Below are positions 51,749 to 59,700 of a DNA stretch of 64,000 nucleotides, piece by piece. The stretch spans positions 49,495 to 113,494 of the forward strand of contig NZ_JACMYD010000007.1 in assembly GCF_014267345.1 (NCBI RefSeq), given 5' to 3'. The notes beneath the pieces were generated by a model. It ran no database searches, was not told where the DNA came from, and was given only the letters and a program-made list of their open reading frames with translations. Within the stretch, counting starts at the first letter, position 1. Each line of letters begins with the position of its first letter. This DNA comes from Corynebacterium sp. zg-331. Lineage in GTDB: Bacteria; Actinomycetota; Actinomycetes; Mycobacteriales; Mycobacteriaceae. A program made the position numbers and the translations under genes.

Positions 51749-52591
51749 CTAAAGCGTCACCACCGGTTCCTTGCTGTAGGCGTAGGTATCGTCCCCGCGC
51801 GCCTGCCGGTTTCCTCGGATAAAGAGCCATCCGGCCAGCGGGTACATCACCAGGCCCACCGCGATCATGTTGAGCACCTGGTGCAGCTGCGCATCGGGTA
51901 GGAGGTTCCAGGAAAAGTGCAGCCCGAAGGCCACGAGGAACCAGCCCAGGCCCCGGGCGATCCGCCAGCGCGGGGAGGCCTCGGCGGTGTAGAGGGCCAC
52001 CCCGATGCCCCAGCCGGCAATGCCGGTAAACACGATGTGGAGGAAGGGGCCGGCGAGCAGCCGCAGCACCCAGAGGCGGAGGGCGCCGGTGGCGTCCGAG
52101 TTGGGGTCGAGGATCGCGCCGTTGGCACCGTAGAGGAGATTTTCCACGGTCTCGAAGCCCAGGCCCACCACGGCCCCCACGATGAGGCCGTGCCAGGGGC
52201 GGTTGAGTCGGCGGAAGCTGAGCAGGATTAGCATCACGCCCAGGGCCTTGAGGCATTCCTCGGGGTAGGCCCCGCCGAGGGAGGCCTCCACGAGGTCCCA
52301 GCCGAGTTTCTCGGGGATCTCGCTCAGCGGCGTGGCCAGGATCATCACGAGGCCGAGCGAGGTTCCGGCGCCCCAGATCAGGGCCGGGAGCACCCAGAGG
52401 TGCGCCCCCGCGGGCCACATGGGGCTCAAGCGCAGCAGCCCCACGATGAGCAGGACGTAGCACAGCCCCAGGCCCACCCCGATGCCCAGCGCCGCGGGGC
52501 TCAGGATCAGGTCGTTGGCGAGCTGGAGCAGGAGGCACAGCAAGCCCAGCGCGGTGCCGATGCCCAGGGTGATGGCAAAGAGTCGATTCAT
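51749..52591 (-). CDS. PrsW-family intramembrane metalloprotease
   Basis: The 280-residue protein has eight or nine hydrophobic segments and the PrsW motifs: EECLKALG (EExxK), GLGFETVENLLYG and GLHFSWN, with a further histidine in FLHIVFTGIAG. PrsW proteases cut membrane-bound anti-sigma factors in Bacillus, but the substrate here is unknown. The ATG at 52591 overlaps the stop of the upstream gene by four bases. The longer frame to 53248 is not coding. Confidence 0.85.
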   Translation of the reverse strand: MNRLFAITLGIGTALGLLCLLLQLANDLILSPAALGIGVGLGLCYVLLIVGLLRLSPMWPAGAHLWVLPALIWGAGTSLGLVMILATPLSEIPEKLGWDLVEASLGGAYPEECLKALGVMLILLSFRRLNRPWHGLIVGAVVGLGFETVENLLYGANGAILDPNSDATGALRLWVLRLLAGPFLHIVFTGIAGWGIGVALYTAEASPRWRIARGLGWFLVAFGLHFSWNLLPDAQLHQVLNMIAVGLVMYPLAGWLFIRGNRQARGDDTYAYSKEPVVTL

Positions 52592-53100
52592 CGCTGCCGC
52601 GCCTCCTCGGTCAGGGCATCGAGGATCGTGTCGATAATCCCCTGCTGGGGCCCCTCGAGGACCACGCCCAGGTATTGCCCGTCCGGGCCCTCGTGCAGGA
52701 GGGCGACGCGGGAGCCGTCGATAAGCAGGGGGATGCCCTCGTGCTCGGTGCGGGAGGCCTCCGGCCCGGGGTAGGCCAGGTCCGCGCTGACGCCGCGCAG
52801 GAGGCGGCGCAGGGTGAGATCCGGGTCCTCCACCCCCTCCATCACGGTGGAGCTGAGCACGCTTTCGCCGCAGATCCACGTCTCGACGAGGGAGAAGCCG
52901 CTGCTGCGACACGTCAGCCCCGGCACGGGGATCTTCCAGTCGGAGCCGAGCGCGCCGAGTTCCACGGCGTCGGCGGTGGCGGAGCGCTGCGGGATGGCGG
53001 CGTTGAGGGCCGCGGGCGCGCCGAAGTACACGGCGAGCGCGGCCAGCAGACCCCACCACAGCGGCAACGGCCTGTCCGGTTGGAGACGGTATCGCGGCAT
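52588..53100 (-). CDS. Hypothetical membrane-anchored protein co-transcribed with prsW
   Basis: A 170-residue protein with one N-terminal membrane segment (LPLWWGLLAALAVYFGAP) and an exported domain with three cysteines, of which the pair in LTCRSSGFSL and TWICGES could form a disulfide. I do not recognise the family. It overlaps the PrsW-type gene by four bases, so it may be the protease's substrate or partner (inference). The start is leaderless, with TACTGT six bases upstream. Confidence 0.75.
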   Translation of the reverse strand: MPRYRLQPDRPLPLWWGLLAALAVYFGAPAALNAAIPQRSATADAVELGALGSDWKIPVPGLTCRSSGFSLVETWICGESVLSSTVMEGVEDPDLTLRRLLRGVSADLAYPGPEASRTEHEGIPLLIDGSRVALLHEGPDGQYLGVVLEGPQQGIIDTILDALTEEARQR

Positions 53101-53106
53101 GCCACC

Positions 53107-53116
53107 ACAGTACAGT
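53107..53116. promoter_or_regulatory. Overlapping divergent leaderless promoters
   Basis: Minus-strand TACTGT (53107-53112) and plus-strand TACAGT (53111-53116) share two bases. They serve starts at 53100 (six-base gap) and 53124 (seven-base gap). RNA polymerase could not occupy both at once. Confidence 0.65.
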
Positions 53117-53123
53117 GGGGCCC

Positions 53124-55052
53124 ATGCAGAATCTGTACGAATTTATCAACGGCCCCTGGCTGGCCTCGCACACCATTCCCGCCGATCGCGGCGTGGACGG
53201 CACCTTCCACGCGTTGCGCGACGCCGCCGAGGCCGACGTCCACCGCATCCTTCAGGACGACGACGGTCGCGGCGGCGCCCTCTACGCCGCCTTCATGGAC
53301 ACCGAGGCGCTTGACCTGGCCGGGGTGGAGCCGCTGCGCGACGACCTGGAGCGGATCGCCGCCGCGCGCAGCCCGGAGGATCTGGCGCGCCTGCTGGGCG
53401 AATTAGACCGGGAGGGCGTGGGTGCCCCGGTGGGATTCTGGGTGGCCAAGGATTCCGGGGGCGACACGGACGTGGCCTACCTGGTGCAGTCCGGGCTGGG
53501 GCTGCCCGACGAGGCCTACTACCGCGCCGAGGAGCACGCCGAGACCCTGGCCGCCTACCGCGCCCATGTGGAGCGGATGCTCGGCTTCCTTTCCCTCGAC
53601 GACCCGGCCGGGGCCGCCGAGGCCGTTGTGGGGTTGGAGACCCGCTTGGCCCGGGGCCACTGGGACGTGGTGGACAGCCGCGACGCCCTCAAGACCAACA
53701 ATCCCACCGAGTTCGCGGACCTGCCCGGCATCGTGCAAACTCTGCTGCGCGGCGCCCGCCTCCCGGAGCGCCGCCTCATCGTGCGCGAACCCTCCTACGT
53801 GGCCCACCTGGCCGACCTGCTCGCCCCGGAGCACCTGGAGGAGTGGCGGCTGTGGGCCACCTGGCACCTGCTCAGCGCCCGCGCGAGCGTGCTCAGCCCG
53901 GAGATCTCCGAGGCCAACTTCGACTTCTTCGGCCGCCGCCTCTCCGGCGCCACCGAGCAGCGCGACCGATGGAAGCGCGCGGTGGGGCTGGCGGAATCCC
54001 TGGTGGGCTACGAGATCGGGCGCGCGTACGTGGAGCGCCACTTCCCCGCCAGCTCCAAGGAACAGATGCTCACCCTGGTGGATTACCTCACGGCGGCCTA
54101 CCGGGAGCGGATTGCCGCCCTGGATTGGATGACGCAGGAGACCAAGCAGCGCGCCCTAGACAAGCTCGGCCTGTTTCAGGCCAAGATCGGTTACCCGGCC
54201 GCCTGGCGCTCCTACGAGGGCCTCGATTTCTCCCCCCGGGGCGAGGACCTGGTGGCCAACGTGCGCGCGGGCTCGGCCTTCCTGCACGACTACGAGGTGA
54301 ACAAGGTGGGCAGGCCCACCGACCGCGCCGAGTGGGTGAGCACGCCGCAGACGGTCAATGCCTTCTACAACCCCACCGTCAATGACATCACCTTCCCCGC
54401 CGCCATCCTGCAACCGCCGTTCTTCGACCCCCAGGCGGACGCCGCCGAGAACTTCGGCGCCATCGGCGCGGTGATCGGCCACGAGATCGGCCACGGCTTC
54501 GACGACCAGGGCTCGCAGTACGACGGCCACGGCAACCTCCGCAGCTGGTGGAGCGACGAGGATCGCGTAGCCTTCAGCGCGCTCACGGAGAAACTGGTCG
54601 GGCAGTTCGACGGCCTGGTGCCCACCGTGCTGCGCGGGCAGGACGAGACGGAGGGCGCGCCCGGCGTGAACGGGCGCTTCACCCTGGGGGAAAACATCGG
54701 GGACCTCGGCGGCCTGGGCATCGCCGTGGTGGCCTACAAGAATTGGCTGGCCGATCACGGCCAAGACGGCTCCGAGACCGCCCCCTTCGACGTCGAGGGC
54801 GCCGACCCCCGCGTGGCAGACACCGAGTTCACCGGCTTGCAGCGCCTCTTCCTGGCGTGGGCGCGGGTGTGGCGCACCGCGATCCGCCCAGAGATGGCCA
54901 CCCAATACCTGGCCATCGACCCCCACTCCCCGGCGGAATTCCGATGCAACGTCATCGCCGCCAACGTGGCGGAGTTCTACGAGGCCTTCCCGGAGACCGG
55001 CCCGGATTCCCCCATGTGGGTGGCCCCGGAGGATCGCGTGCGCATCTGGTAG
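53124..55052 (+). CDS. pepO: M13-family metallopeptidase (PepO/Zmp1-like)
   Basis: Neprilysin-type zinc peptidase of 642 residues with no signal peptide. The zinc site is HEIGHGFDD (His453, Glu454, His457), followed by GENIGDLGG with the third ligand Glu523. The substrate-binding VNAFYNPTVNDITFPAAILQ is also present. The family's usual C-terminal CxVW is here RVRIW without cysteine. Mycobacterial Zmp1 affects phagosome maturation, but nothing here shows such a role. Start at 53124, leaderless. Confidence 0.94.
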   Translation: MQNLYEFINGPWLASHTIPADRGVDGTFHALRDAAEADVHRILQDDDGRGGALYAAFMDTEALDLAGVEPLRDDLERIAAARSPEDLARLLGELDREGVGAPVGFWVAKDSGGDTDVAYLVQSGLGLPDEAYYRAEEHAETLAAYRAHVERMLGFLSLDDPAGAAEAVVGLETRLARGHWDVVDSRDALKTNNPTEFADLPGIVQTLLRGARLPERRLIVREPSYVAHLADLLAPEHLEEWRLWATWHLLSARASVLSPEISEANFDFFGRRLSGATEQRDRWKRAVGLAESLVGYEIGRAYVERHFPASSKEQMLTLVDYLTAAYRERIAALDWMTQETKQRALDKLGLFQAKIGYPAAWRSYEGLDFSPRGEDLVANVRAGSAFLHDYEVNKVGRPTDRAEWVSTPQTVNAFYNPTVNDITFPAAILQPPFFDPQADAAENFGAIGAVIGHEIGHGFDDQGSQYDGHGNLRSWWSDEDRVAFSALTEKLVGQFDGLVPTVLRGQDETEGAPGVNGRFTLGENIGDLGGLGIAVVAYKNWLADHGQDGSETAPFDVEGADPRVADTEFTGLQRLFLAWARVWRTAIRPEMATQYLAIDPHSPAEFRCNVIAANVAEFYEAFPETGPDSPMWVAPEDRVRIW

Positions 55053-55075
55053 CGCGCTGCCCTACCCTGGTGGCC

Positions 55076-55957
55076 ATGAGTGAGGACAACACCGAGCGCC
55101 AGGCCTTCCGGGTGGGCGGCATCGACCGCGAGTTCACCGAGCAGCAGCAGCTAGAGCAGCTGGGCGCCTACATCGACGCCCACTATCCCCTCCCCTCCTT
55201 TACCCCGCCGTGGGCCGGGGGCACGGGCGATCCCCGCCCCGCCGACCGATGGACGGCGCTGCTGCCCGATCGCCTCACCCACGCCGCCATGCTCATGCTG
55301 GGCGCGGGCCTCGATCATTCCATGCCCGGCGTGGCCTTTGGCTCCGATACCACCACGCGCGAGGTTCCCGAGGTGGGCGGGCGCGTGTTCCAACCGCCGC
55401 GGCCCACCGGCCGATGGGCCGTCTCCCTGCACTCCGGGGGATGGTGGCGCGGCTCCGGGGAGGCCCTGGAGCATCAGTGGCGGCCCGAGGTGGCCGCCGC
55501 GGCCGCCCTGTCCGGCACCACCATCCTGGATCTGGACTACCCGCTGGCCCCCGCCCACGACCTGCCCCGGATCGTCGCGGCCGTGCGCGATGGCGCGGAC
55601 TACGCCCGCCACCAAGGGGCGCTGCACGTCACCGGCTGGGGCTATTCCTCCGGCGCGGCGCTGGCGGTACTCGCCGCCTCCTTCTTCGACGCCCTCGCGC
55701 TCACCTTCCCCGACCTCGGATCGGTGGCCGCGCTGCCGGAGGAGGTGCGCGCGGGCGTGGAACTGCCGCCCGTGGCCCGCTGGCCGCGCACCCTCGTGCA
55801 GATCGCCTCGCGCGACGAGATAGCCGAGGTTCCCGCGAGCCTGGAGGGAGCCGACCACGTGGAGGTGCGCAGGCTCACCGCGCGCCACCGCATCTCCACC
55901 CCCGAGGTGGCCCGCGCCAAGATTCGCGGCGTGGCGGAGTTTCTCTCCCGGCGCTAA
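55076..55957 (+). CDS. Alpha/beta hydrolase (esterase/lipase-like)
   Basis: The 293-residue protein has an oxyanion-hole motif LHSGGWWRGS, YPLAPAHDLP, the nucleophile elbow GWGYSSGAA and late acidic and histidine residues (SRDEIAEV, TARHRI). This is the hormone-sensitive lipase-like architecture with no signal peptide. The substrate is unknown. TACCCT at 55063-55068 and seven bases precede the ATG at 55076, so the transcript is probably leaderless. Confidence 0.82.
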   Translation: MSEDNTERQAFRVGGIDREFTEQQQLEQLGAYIDAHYPLPSFTPPWAGGTGDPRPADRWTALLPDRLTHAAMLMLGAGLDHSMPGVAFGSDTTTREVPEVGGRVFQPPRPTGRWAVSLHSGGWWRGSGEALEHQWRPEVAAAAALSGTTILDLDYPLAPAHDLPRIVAAVRDGADYARHQGALHVTGWGYSSGAALAVLAASFFDALALTFPDLGSVAALPEEVRAGVELPPVARWPRTLVQIASRDEIAEVPASLEGADHVEVRRLTARHRISTPEVARAKIRGVAEFLSRR

Positions 55958-55968
55958 CTCGCAGCGCT

Positions 55969-56061
55969 AAGGGGTGCCAGTAGGACTGCCGTGGGGCGCG
56001 TGGGGCAGCGATGGCACCCCTTGGGGTTGTTGGCCCGGCACCCCGCCCAGTGACACCCCTT
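55969..56061. repeat. One inverted-arm repeat unit plus a solitary right arm
   Basis: The unit 55969-56022 (54 bp) has perfect arms. A further right arm TGACACCCCTT at 56051-56061 has no left partner at the expected distance, so a second unit has probably lost its left side. They lie between convergent genes. Confidence 0.8.
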
Positions 56062-56086
56062 CGGGTTGGTGCGGGGCCGTAATCCC

Positions 56087-56965
56087 CTAGCCGCAGATCG
56101 GCAGCGCGCGGAGCAGGGCACCGGGTACGGCGGCGTCGTCGCTGATGAAGACGTCGCGCACCCCGAACGGGTCGAGGCAGGCCACCTTCTGCTTGATCTC
56201 CTCGCCGGTGGCCATCTCGCTGGTCTCGGTCGTGGTGCTGCCCTCATTGACGGGGGCATCGGGCAGGGCCGGGGTCGCGGGAAGGGCCGGGGCATCGGGA
56301 ACCACGGCGCCCATCACGTCCTGGGTGTGCTGGTCGCGGGAGCCGTAGGTGTTAGCGGCGAGGCTAAAACCGGGGCCGTAGGAGGCCGTGGCGTGCACGG
56401 TGTGGTCGTCGGCCCAGCCGAACTTGGTGCCCAACACGCCCGGCACGCGGGAAGTGCCGTAATCCTGGGGATAGCCATCAGCGCCGCGCGGGGCGGCGGT
56501 GCGCATCCCCTCGAAGAGGGGCTGGGCCACGGGGTCGTGCCGGATGGCCTGAAGGAAGGAGGTGACGTCGTTGGTGCTGGTGGTGGTGTTGCCCCAGAAG
56601 CCGTTGTGCCGGGTATCGGCCAGGCCAAACTGGGCGATGACCTCGGGAATGGCCTGGGGATACCGGGACTCCAGGGCGGAGGCGGTGGCGTCCTCGGAGT
56701 AGCGGATCATGTTTTCCACCCGGGCGGCGTCCTCGGGCGCACCGTGCGCCAGCACCCAATACCCCAGGTAGAGCTTGGACAGCGAGAGGGCCGGGCGGGA
56801 TTCCGAGGCGTTCGCGGTAGCGATGGCGGGGCGGCCCGCGATATTCAGCGTCATCTGGGTGCGCGCGGGCACGAACGCGGGCTCGATGGTGAGGGCCTGG
56901 GCGGCGGGGGCGCAGGCCAGCAGCACACCGGCGGCCGCCAGGGCCCGCAGGGAAATAGTACGCAT
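56087..56965 (-). CDS. Exported serine hydrolase, class A beta-lactamase/DD-peptidase-like
   Basis: The 292-residue protein has an N-terminal signal peptide (LRALAAAGVLLACAPAAQA, likely cut after Ala24). The active-site motif SxxK is Ser61-Lys64 in LSLSKLYLGYW, and a late GTKFGWADDH could be the KTG-like element. The C-terminal 70 residues are a Pro-, Ala- and Thr-rich linker followed by a tail with two cysteines. The fold suggests a cell-wall hydrolase or penicillin-binding-like protein, but the exact reaction is unknown. Confidence 0.8.
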   Translation of the reverse strand: MRTISLRALAAAGVLLACAPAAQALTIEPAFVPARTQMTLNIAGRPAIATANASESRPALSLSKLYLGYWVLAHGAPEDAARVENMIRYSEDATASALESRYPQAIPEVIAQFGLADTRHNGFWGNTTTSTNDVTSFLQAIRHDPVAQPLFEGMRTAAPRGADGYPQDYGTSRVPGVLGTKFGWADDHTVHATASYGPGFSLAANTYGSRDQHTQDVMGAVVPDAPALPATPALPDAPVNEGSTTTETSEMATGEEIKQKVACLDPFGVRDVFISDDAAVPGALLRALPICG

Positions 56966-57002
56966 ATTGCTAATACTTATAGTACGTGCACGCGCAGTGC
57001 AA

Positions 57003-57821
57003 CTATATTTTCCCCAGTTGTTCCTCGGCGGCGGCGAAAATATCGTCTCCCTCCGCGATGTCCGGCTCCGTGTAGGCCGCCACCTGGCACAGCATCACGG
57101 TGGCCCCGGTGGAGTCCGCGATGATCGCCAGCCGCCCGAAAGGGCTCTCCCAGCCCGGCCGGATCACCTGGCCACCCAGTTCCGGCACCCGCGCCACCGC
57201 CGCGTCCACATCCTCGACCCCCAGGTAGCTCTGCCAAAAACTGGGCACCTGCGGGGGAAACTGCCCCTGAGCATCGGCCAGGCCAGCGAAGGCGGCCCCA
57301 TCGGCGAGCGCCGTAGTGTAGCCCTGCCCCTCCTCGAGCGTCCAACCCAGCAGCCGCCGGTAAAACTCCCCCGCCTGGGCGTAGCGCGCGGTGGCGGTGA
57401 GCTCGTGCCACACCGGCGTGCCCGGCTCCCCGGCGGCCACGAAGGCCTCCCCCCGCGGCGGCTCCACCAGGCCAAACAACGCCCCGGTGGCGTCCGCCAG
57501 GACTACCAGTCGGCCCGCCTGGGTGGGTTGCGGCTCGCTCAGCACCCGCCCACCGAGCCTCTCGACGTCTCCCATCTGTTCATCGAGGTCGCGGGCCGCA
57601 AAGGAGGTGACCCAGGTATCCGGCAGGGCGGAATCCTCCGGCTGGGGCAGCAGGCCCGCCACCGGCAGGCCCTGCACCCGGGCGCGAAGCTGCCCGTCCT
57701 CGCTGACCTGCTCGAACTCCCAGCCGAGGAGTTCGGAATAAAAATGCTGGCTGCGGCGGGGATCGGAGGTATTGAGGTCGATCCAGTAGGGCATTCCCGG
57801 CTCGGCGTGGAAAGCGGGCAT
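57003..57821 (-). CDS. Two-domain VOC (glyoxalase-like) protein
   Basis: The 272-residue protein has two tandem vicinal oxygen chelate domains, each with a strand and helix start like GMPYWIDLNTSDPRRSQHFY and TPVWHELTATARYAQAGEFY, and each ending with a Gly-rich segment (GALFGLVEPP; TGATVMLCQV). Such proteins are often antibiotic or metabolite binding. The metal ligands are not certain. The start at 57821 overlaps the S4 protein stop by one base (TGATG), so the two genes are coupled. Confidence 0.83.
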   Translation of the reverse strand: MPAFHAEPGMPYWIDLNTSDPRRSQHFYSELLGWEFEQVSEDGQLRARVQGLPVAGLLPQPEDSALPDTWVTSFAARDLDEQMGDVERLGGRVLSEPQPTQAGRLVVLADATGALFGLVEPPRGEAFVAAGEPGTPVWHELTATARYAQAGEFYRRLLGWTLEEGQGYTTALADGAAFAGLADAQGQFPPQVPSFWQSYLGVEDVDAAVARVPELGGQVIRPGWESPFGRLAIIADSTGATVMLCQVAAYTEPDIAEGDDIFAAAEEQLGKI

Positions 57822-58117
57822 CAGAGGTTCCTCCACTTCTCGGGATCGAAGTCATCGTCGGCGGTGGCCTCGTCGAAGTAATCGTCCTCCGGGGCCGCAC
57901 CGGCCGCGATCACCCGGGCGCACCGGCCGCCCACGCACACCACGTCCCCGGAAACCAGGGTGCGCCCGCGGCGCGCCTCCTGCTGCTCATTGACGGTCAC
58001 CGCACCGGCGGCGATGGCCTCCTTGGCCTCGCCCCCGGTGGCCACCAGGCTCGCCAGCTTGATGAACTGCCCCAGCTTGATGCTTTCTTCCCTGATGGGT
58101 ACCTCAGCTACCTGCAT
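57821..58117 (-). CDS. S4-domain RNA-binding protein
   Basis: A 98-residue protein made almost entirely of one S4 RNA-binding domain: IKLGQFIKLASLVATGGEAK, then AVTVNEQQEARRGRTL, followed by an acidic tail. Small S4 proteins of this type (YaaA/RqcP-like) act at the ribosome; the exact class is not clear. The start is leaderless: TACACT (minus, 58126-58131) and eight bases. It is the first gene of an operon with the VOC gene. Confidence 0.85.
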   Translation of the reverse strand: MQVAEVPIREESIKLGQFIKLASLVATGGEAKEAIAAGAVTVNEQQEARRGRTLVSGDVVCVGGRCARVIAAGAAPEDDYFDEATADDDFDPEKWRNL

Positions 58118-58172
58118 GAGGATCCAGTGTAGCGGGGGTCAAGAAACCAACCCCGCCGCGCACGGAGGCTCC

Positions 58173-58829
58173 TCACCCCACCGCCCGCACCCCCTCTACC
58201 GCCATGTACAGCGCGAGCAGGAGGAAGATCACCCCGGTGGCGGCGTCGATGACCGCGCCGTTGCGGGCGATCCGCGCGGAGAGGGTCCGCACGGCCAGGG
58301 CGAAACCGACGAACCAGGCCAGCCCCACAACGATGAGCACGGCGGCCACGATGAGCGTCCAGTGGGCGCCCATGTCCGGGCGGATGAACTGGGAGAACAC
58401 GGCGCCGAAGAACACGATGGCCTTGGGGTTGGCCATGTTGGTGGCCAGGCCGGAGCGCCAGGCCCGGGCTGGACTCATCGCGGGCCCACCGGAGAGCCCG
58501 GGGTCAGGGGCCGCACCGGCGCTGGCGCCACCGGAGGATAACCCGGCGATCCCGGCGCGCAGCGCCTTCCACCCCAGCCACCCGAGGTAGGAGCCGCCGA
58601 GGAGTTGCAGCCACCCCAGGATCGCGGGGTAGGCCTGTAACAGTGCGGCCAGCCCGGCCAGGGAGGCCGCGATCCAGATGGCGTTGCCGGTCATGATGCC
58701 CACGGCGCACCACACCCCGGCGCGGCGGCCACGGGAGCCGACGCGGGTGATCTGCACTATGTCCGGGCCGGGGCTGGCGATGGCGGCGCACCAGGTGAGC
58801 AGCAGCGCGAGGAGGGATTCAATCGTCAC
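58173..58829 (-). CDS. LysE/RhtB-family amino acid exporter
   Basis: The 218-residue protein has six hydrophobic segments and the LysE signature near the N-terminus (ASPGPDIVQITRVGSRGRRAGV), then GGSYLGWLGWKALRAG and the mid-loop NMANPKAIVFFGAVFSQF. It exports amino acids or similar solutes; the substrate is unknown. The central loop has a Gly/Ala/Ser-rich insert. The start overlaps the preceding SDR gene by four bases (ATGA). Confidence 0.88.
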   Translation of the reverse strand: MTIESLLALLLTWCAAIASPGPDIVQITRVGSRGRRAGVWCAVGIMTGNAIWIAASLAGLAALLQAYPAILGWLQLLGGSYLGWLGWKALRAGIAGLSSGGASAGAAPDPGLSGGPAMSPARAWRSGLATNMANPKAIVFFGAVFSQFIRPDMGAHWTLIVAAVLIVVGLAWFVGFALAVRTLSARIARNGAVIDAATGVIFLLLALYMAVEGVRAVG

Positions 58830-59572
58830 GTTTGGTCTTTGGGCATGAGGTGCAGGTGATCCACGTTGACGTGGGCGGGCAGGGAGGCCACCCAGCGCAC
58901 GGCCTCCGCGATGTCCTCGGCGGTGAGGCTGAGCACGCCCTCGTAGACGGCGGCGGCGCGCTGGGCGTCGCCACCAAAGCGGTTGAGGGAGAACTCCTCG
59001 GTGTGCACGCGGCCGGGGTCGATCTGGGTGACGCGCAGCCCCTCGGGGGCGGTGGAGGCCTCCTCGATGCGCTGCACCCTGGTCAGGGCGCGCAGCCCAA
59101 ACTTGGCGGCGTTGTATCCGGCCCCGCCGGGGTAGGGGTTGAGCCCGGCCACGGAGCCGATGTTAATGATGAGTCCGCCGCGGGGTGAGGCCGCCAGCAC
59201 CCCGTGCAGGGCGTTGCTCACGCGCAGGGTGCCCAGCACGTTGACCTCGTACATCCAGCGCCACTGGTCGATGTCGGCCTCCACCACGGGGTCGAGCCCC
59301 TTGGCACCGCCGGCGTTGTTGACCAGCAGGTCACAGCCGCCGTGGTCCCGCACCGCCTGCGCCAACTGCGCCACGGAGTCCTCGTCGGTGACGTCGAGGC
59401 GGTGGGCCTGGCCGCCGATGTCGGCGGCGAGGGCGGCCACCCGCTCGTAGCGACGGGCAGCGGCGATGACGTGCCAGCCGTCGGCGGCCAGGGCGCGGGC
59501 GGCGGCCTCCCCGATCCCGGAGGACGCCCCGGTGACCACCGCCGTCTTCAATATGTGATGGTGCTCGCTCAT
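58826..59572 (-). CDS. Short-chain dehydrogenase/reductase
   Basis: The 248-residue SDR has the cofactor motif VVTGASSGIGEAAARAL, NNAGG, the active-site serine in INIGSVAG, and Tyr-xxx-Lys in GYNAAKFGLRAL. It resembles the NADP-dependent serine/3-hydroxy acid dehydrogenases (YdfG-like) by the PGRVHTEEF segment, but the substrate is open. I start at the ATG at 59572 because TATAGT lies eight bases upstream, marking a leaderless start. A GTG at 59578 is the alternative. Confidence 0.88.
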   Translation of the reverse strand: MSEHHHILKTAVVTGASSGIGEAAARALAADGWHVIAAARRYERVAALAADIGGQAHRLDVTDEDSVAQLAQAVRDHGGCDLLVNNAGGAKGLDPVVEADIDQWRWMYEVNVLGTLRVSNALHGVLAASPRGGLIINIGSVAGLNPYPGGAGYNAAKFGLRALTRVQRIEEASTAPEGLRVTQIDPGRVHTEEFSLNRFGGDAQRAAAVYEGVLSLTAEDIAEAVRWVASLPAHVNVDHLHLMPKDQT

Positions 59573-59625
59573 GTCCACCTACTATAGCGAGGGAGACAGC
59601 GCACGGATCAGTCACAATGGTAGGC

Positions 59626-59700
59626 ATGACTGAACCCGCCGATCCCCTGGTTCTCCTGGCCCCCGGCCGCCCAGGGCCGCGCCTTAGCGGGGAGAATTGA
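59626..59700 (+). CDS. Possible 24-residue leader peptide before hrpB
   Basis: A short frame ATG 59626 to TGA 59698-59700, reading MTEPADPLVLLAPG then RPGPRLSGEN. Its stop overlaps the TTG start of hrpB (TTGA), and a GGGGAG site for hrpB lies inside it. CACAAT seven bases before the ATG is a weak -10. The overlap suggests translational coupling, but the short length makes coding uncertain. Confidence 0.4.
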   Translation: MTEPADPLVLLAPGRPGPRLSGEN

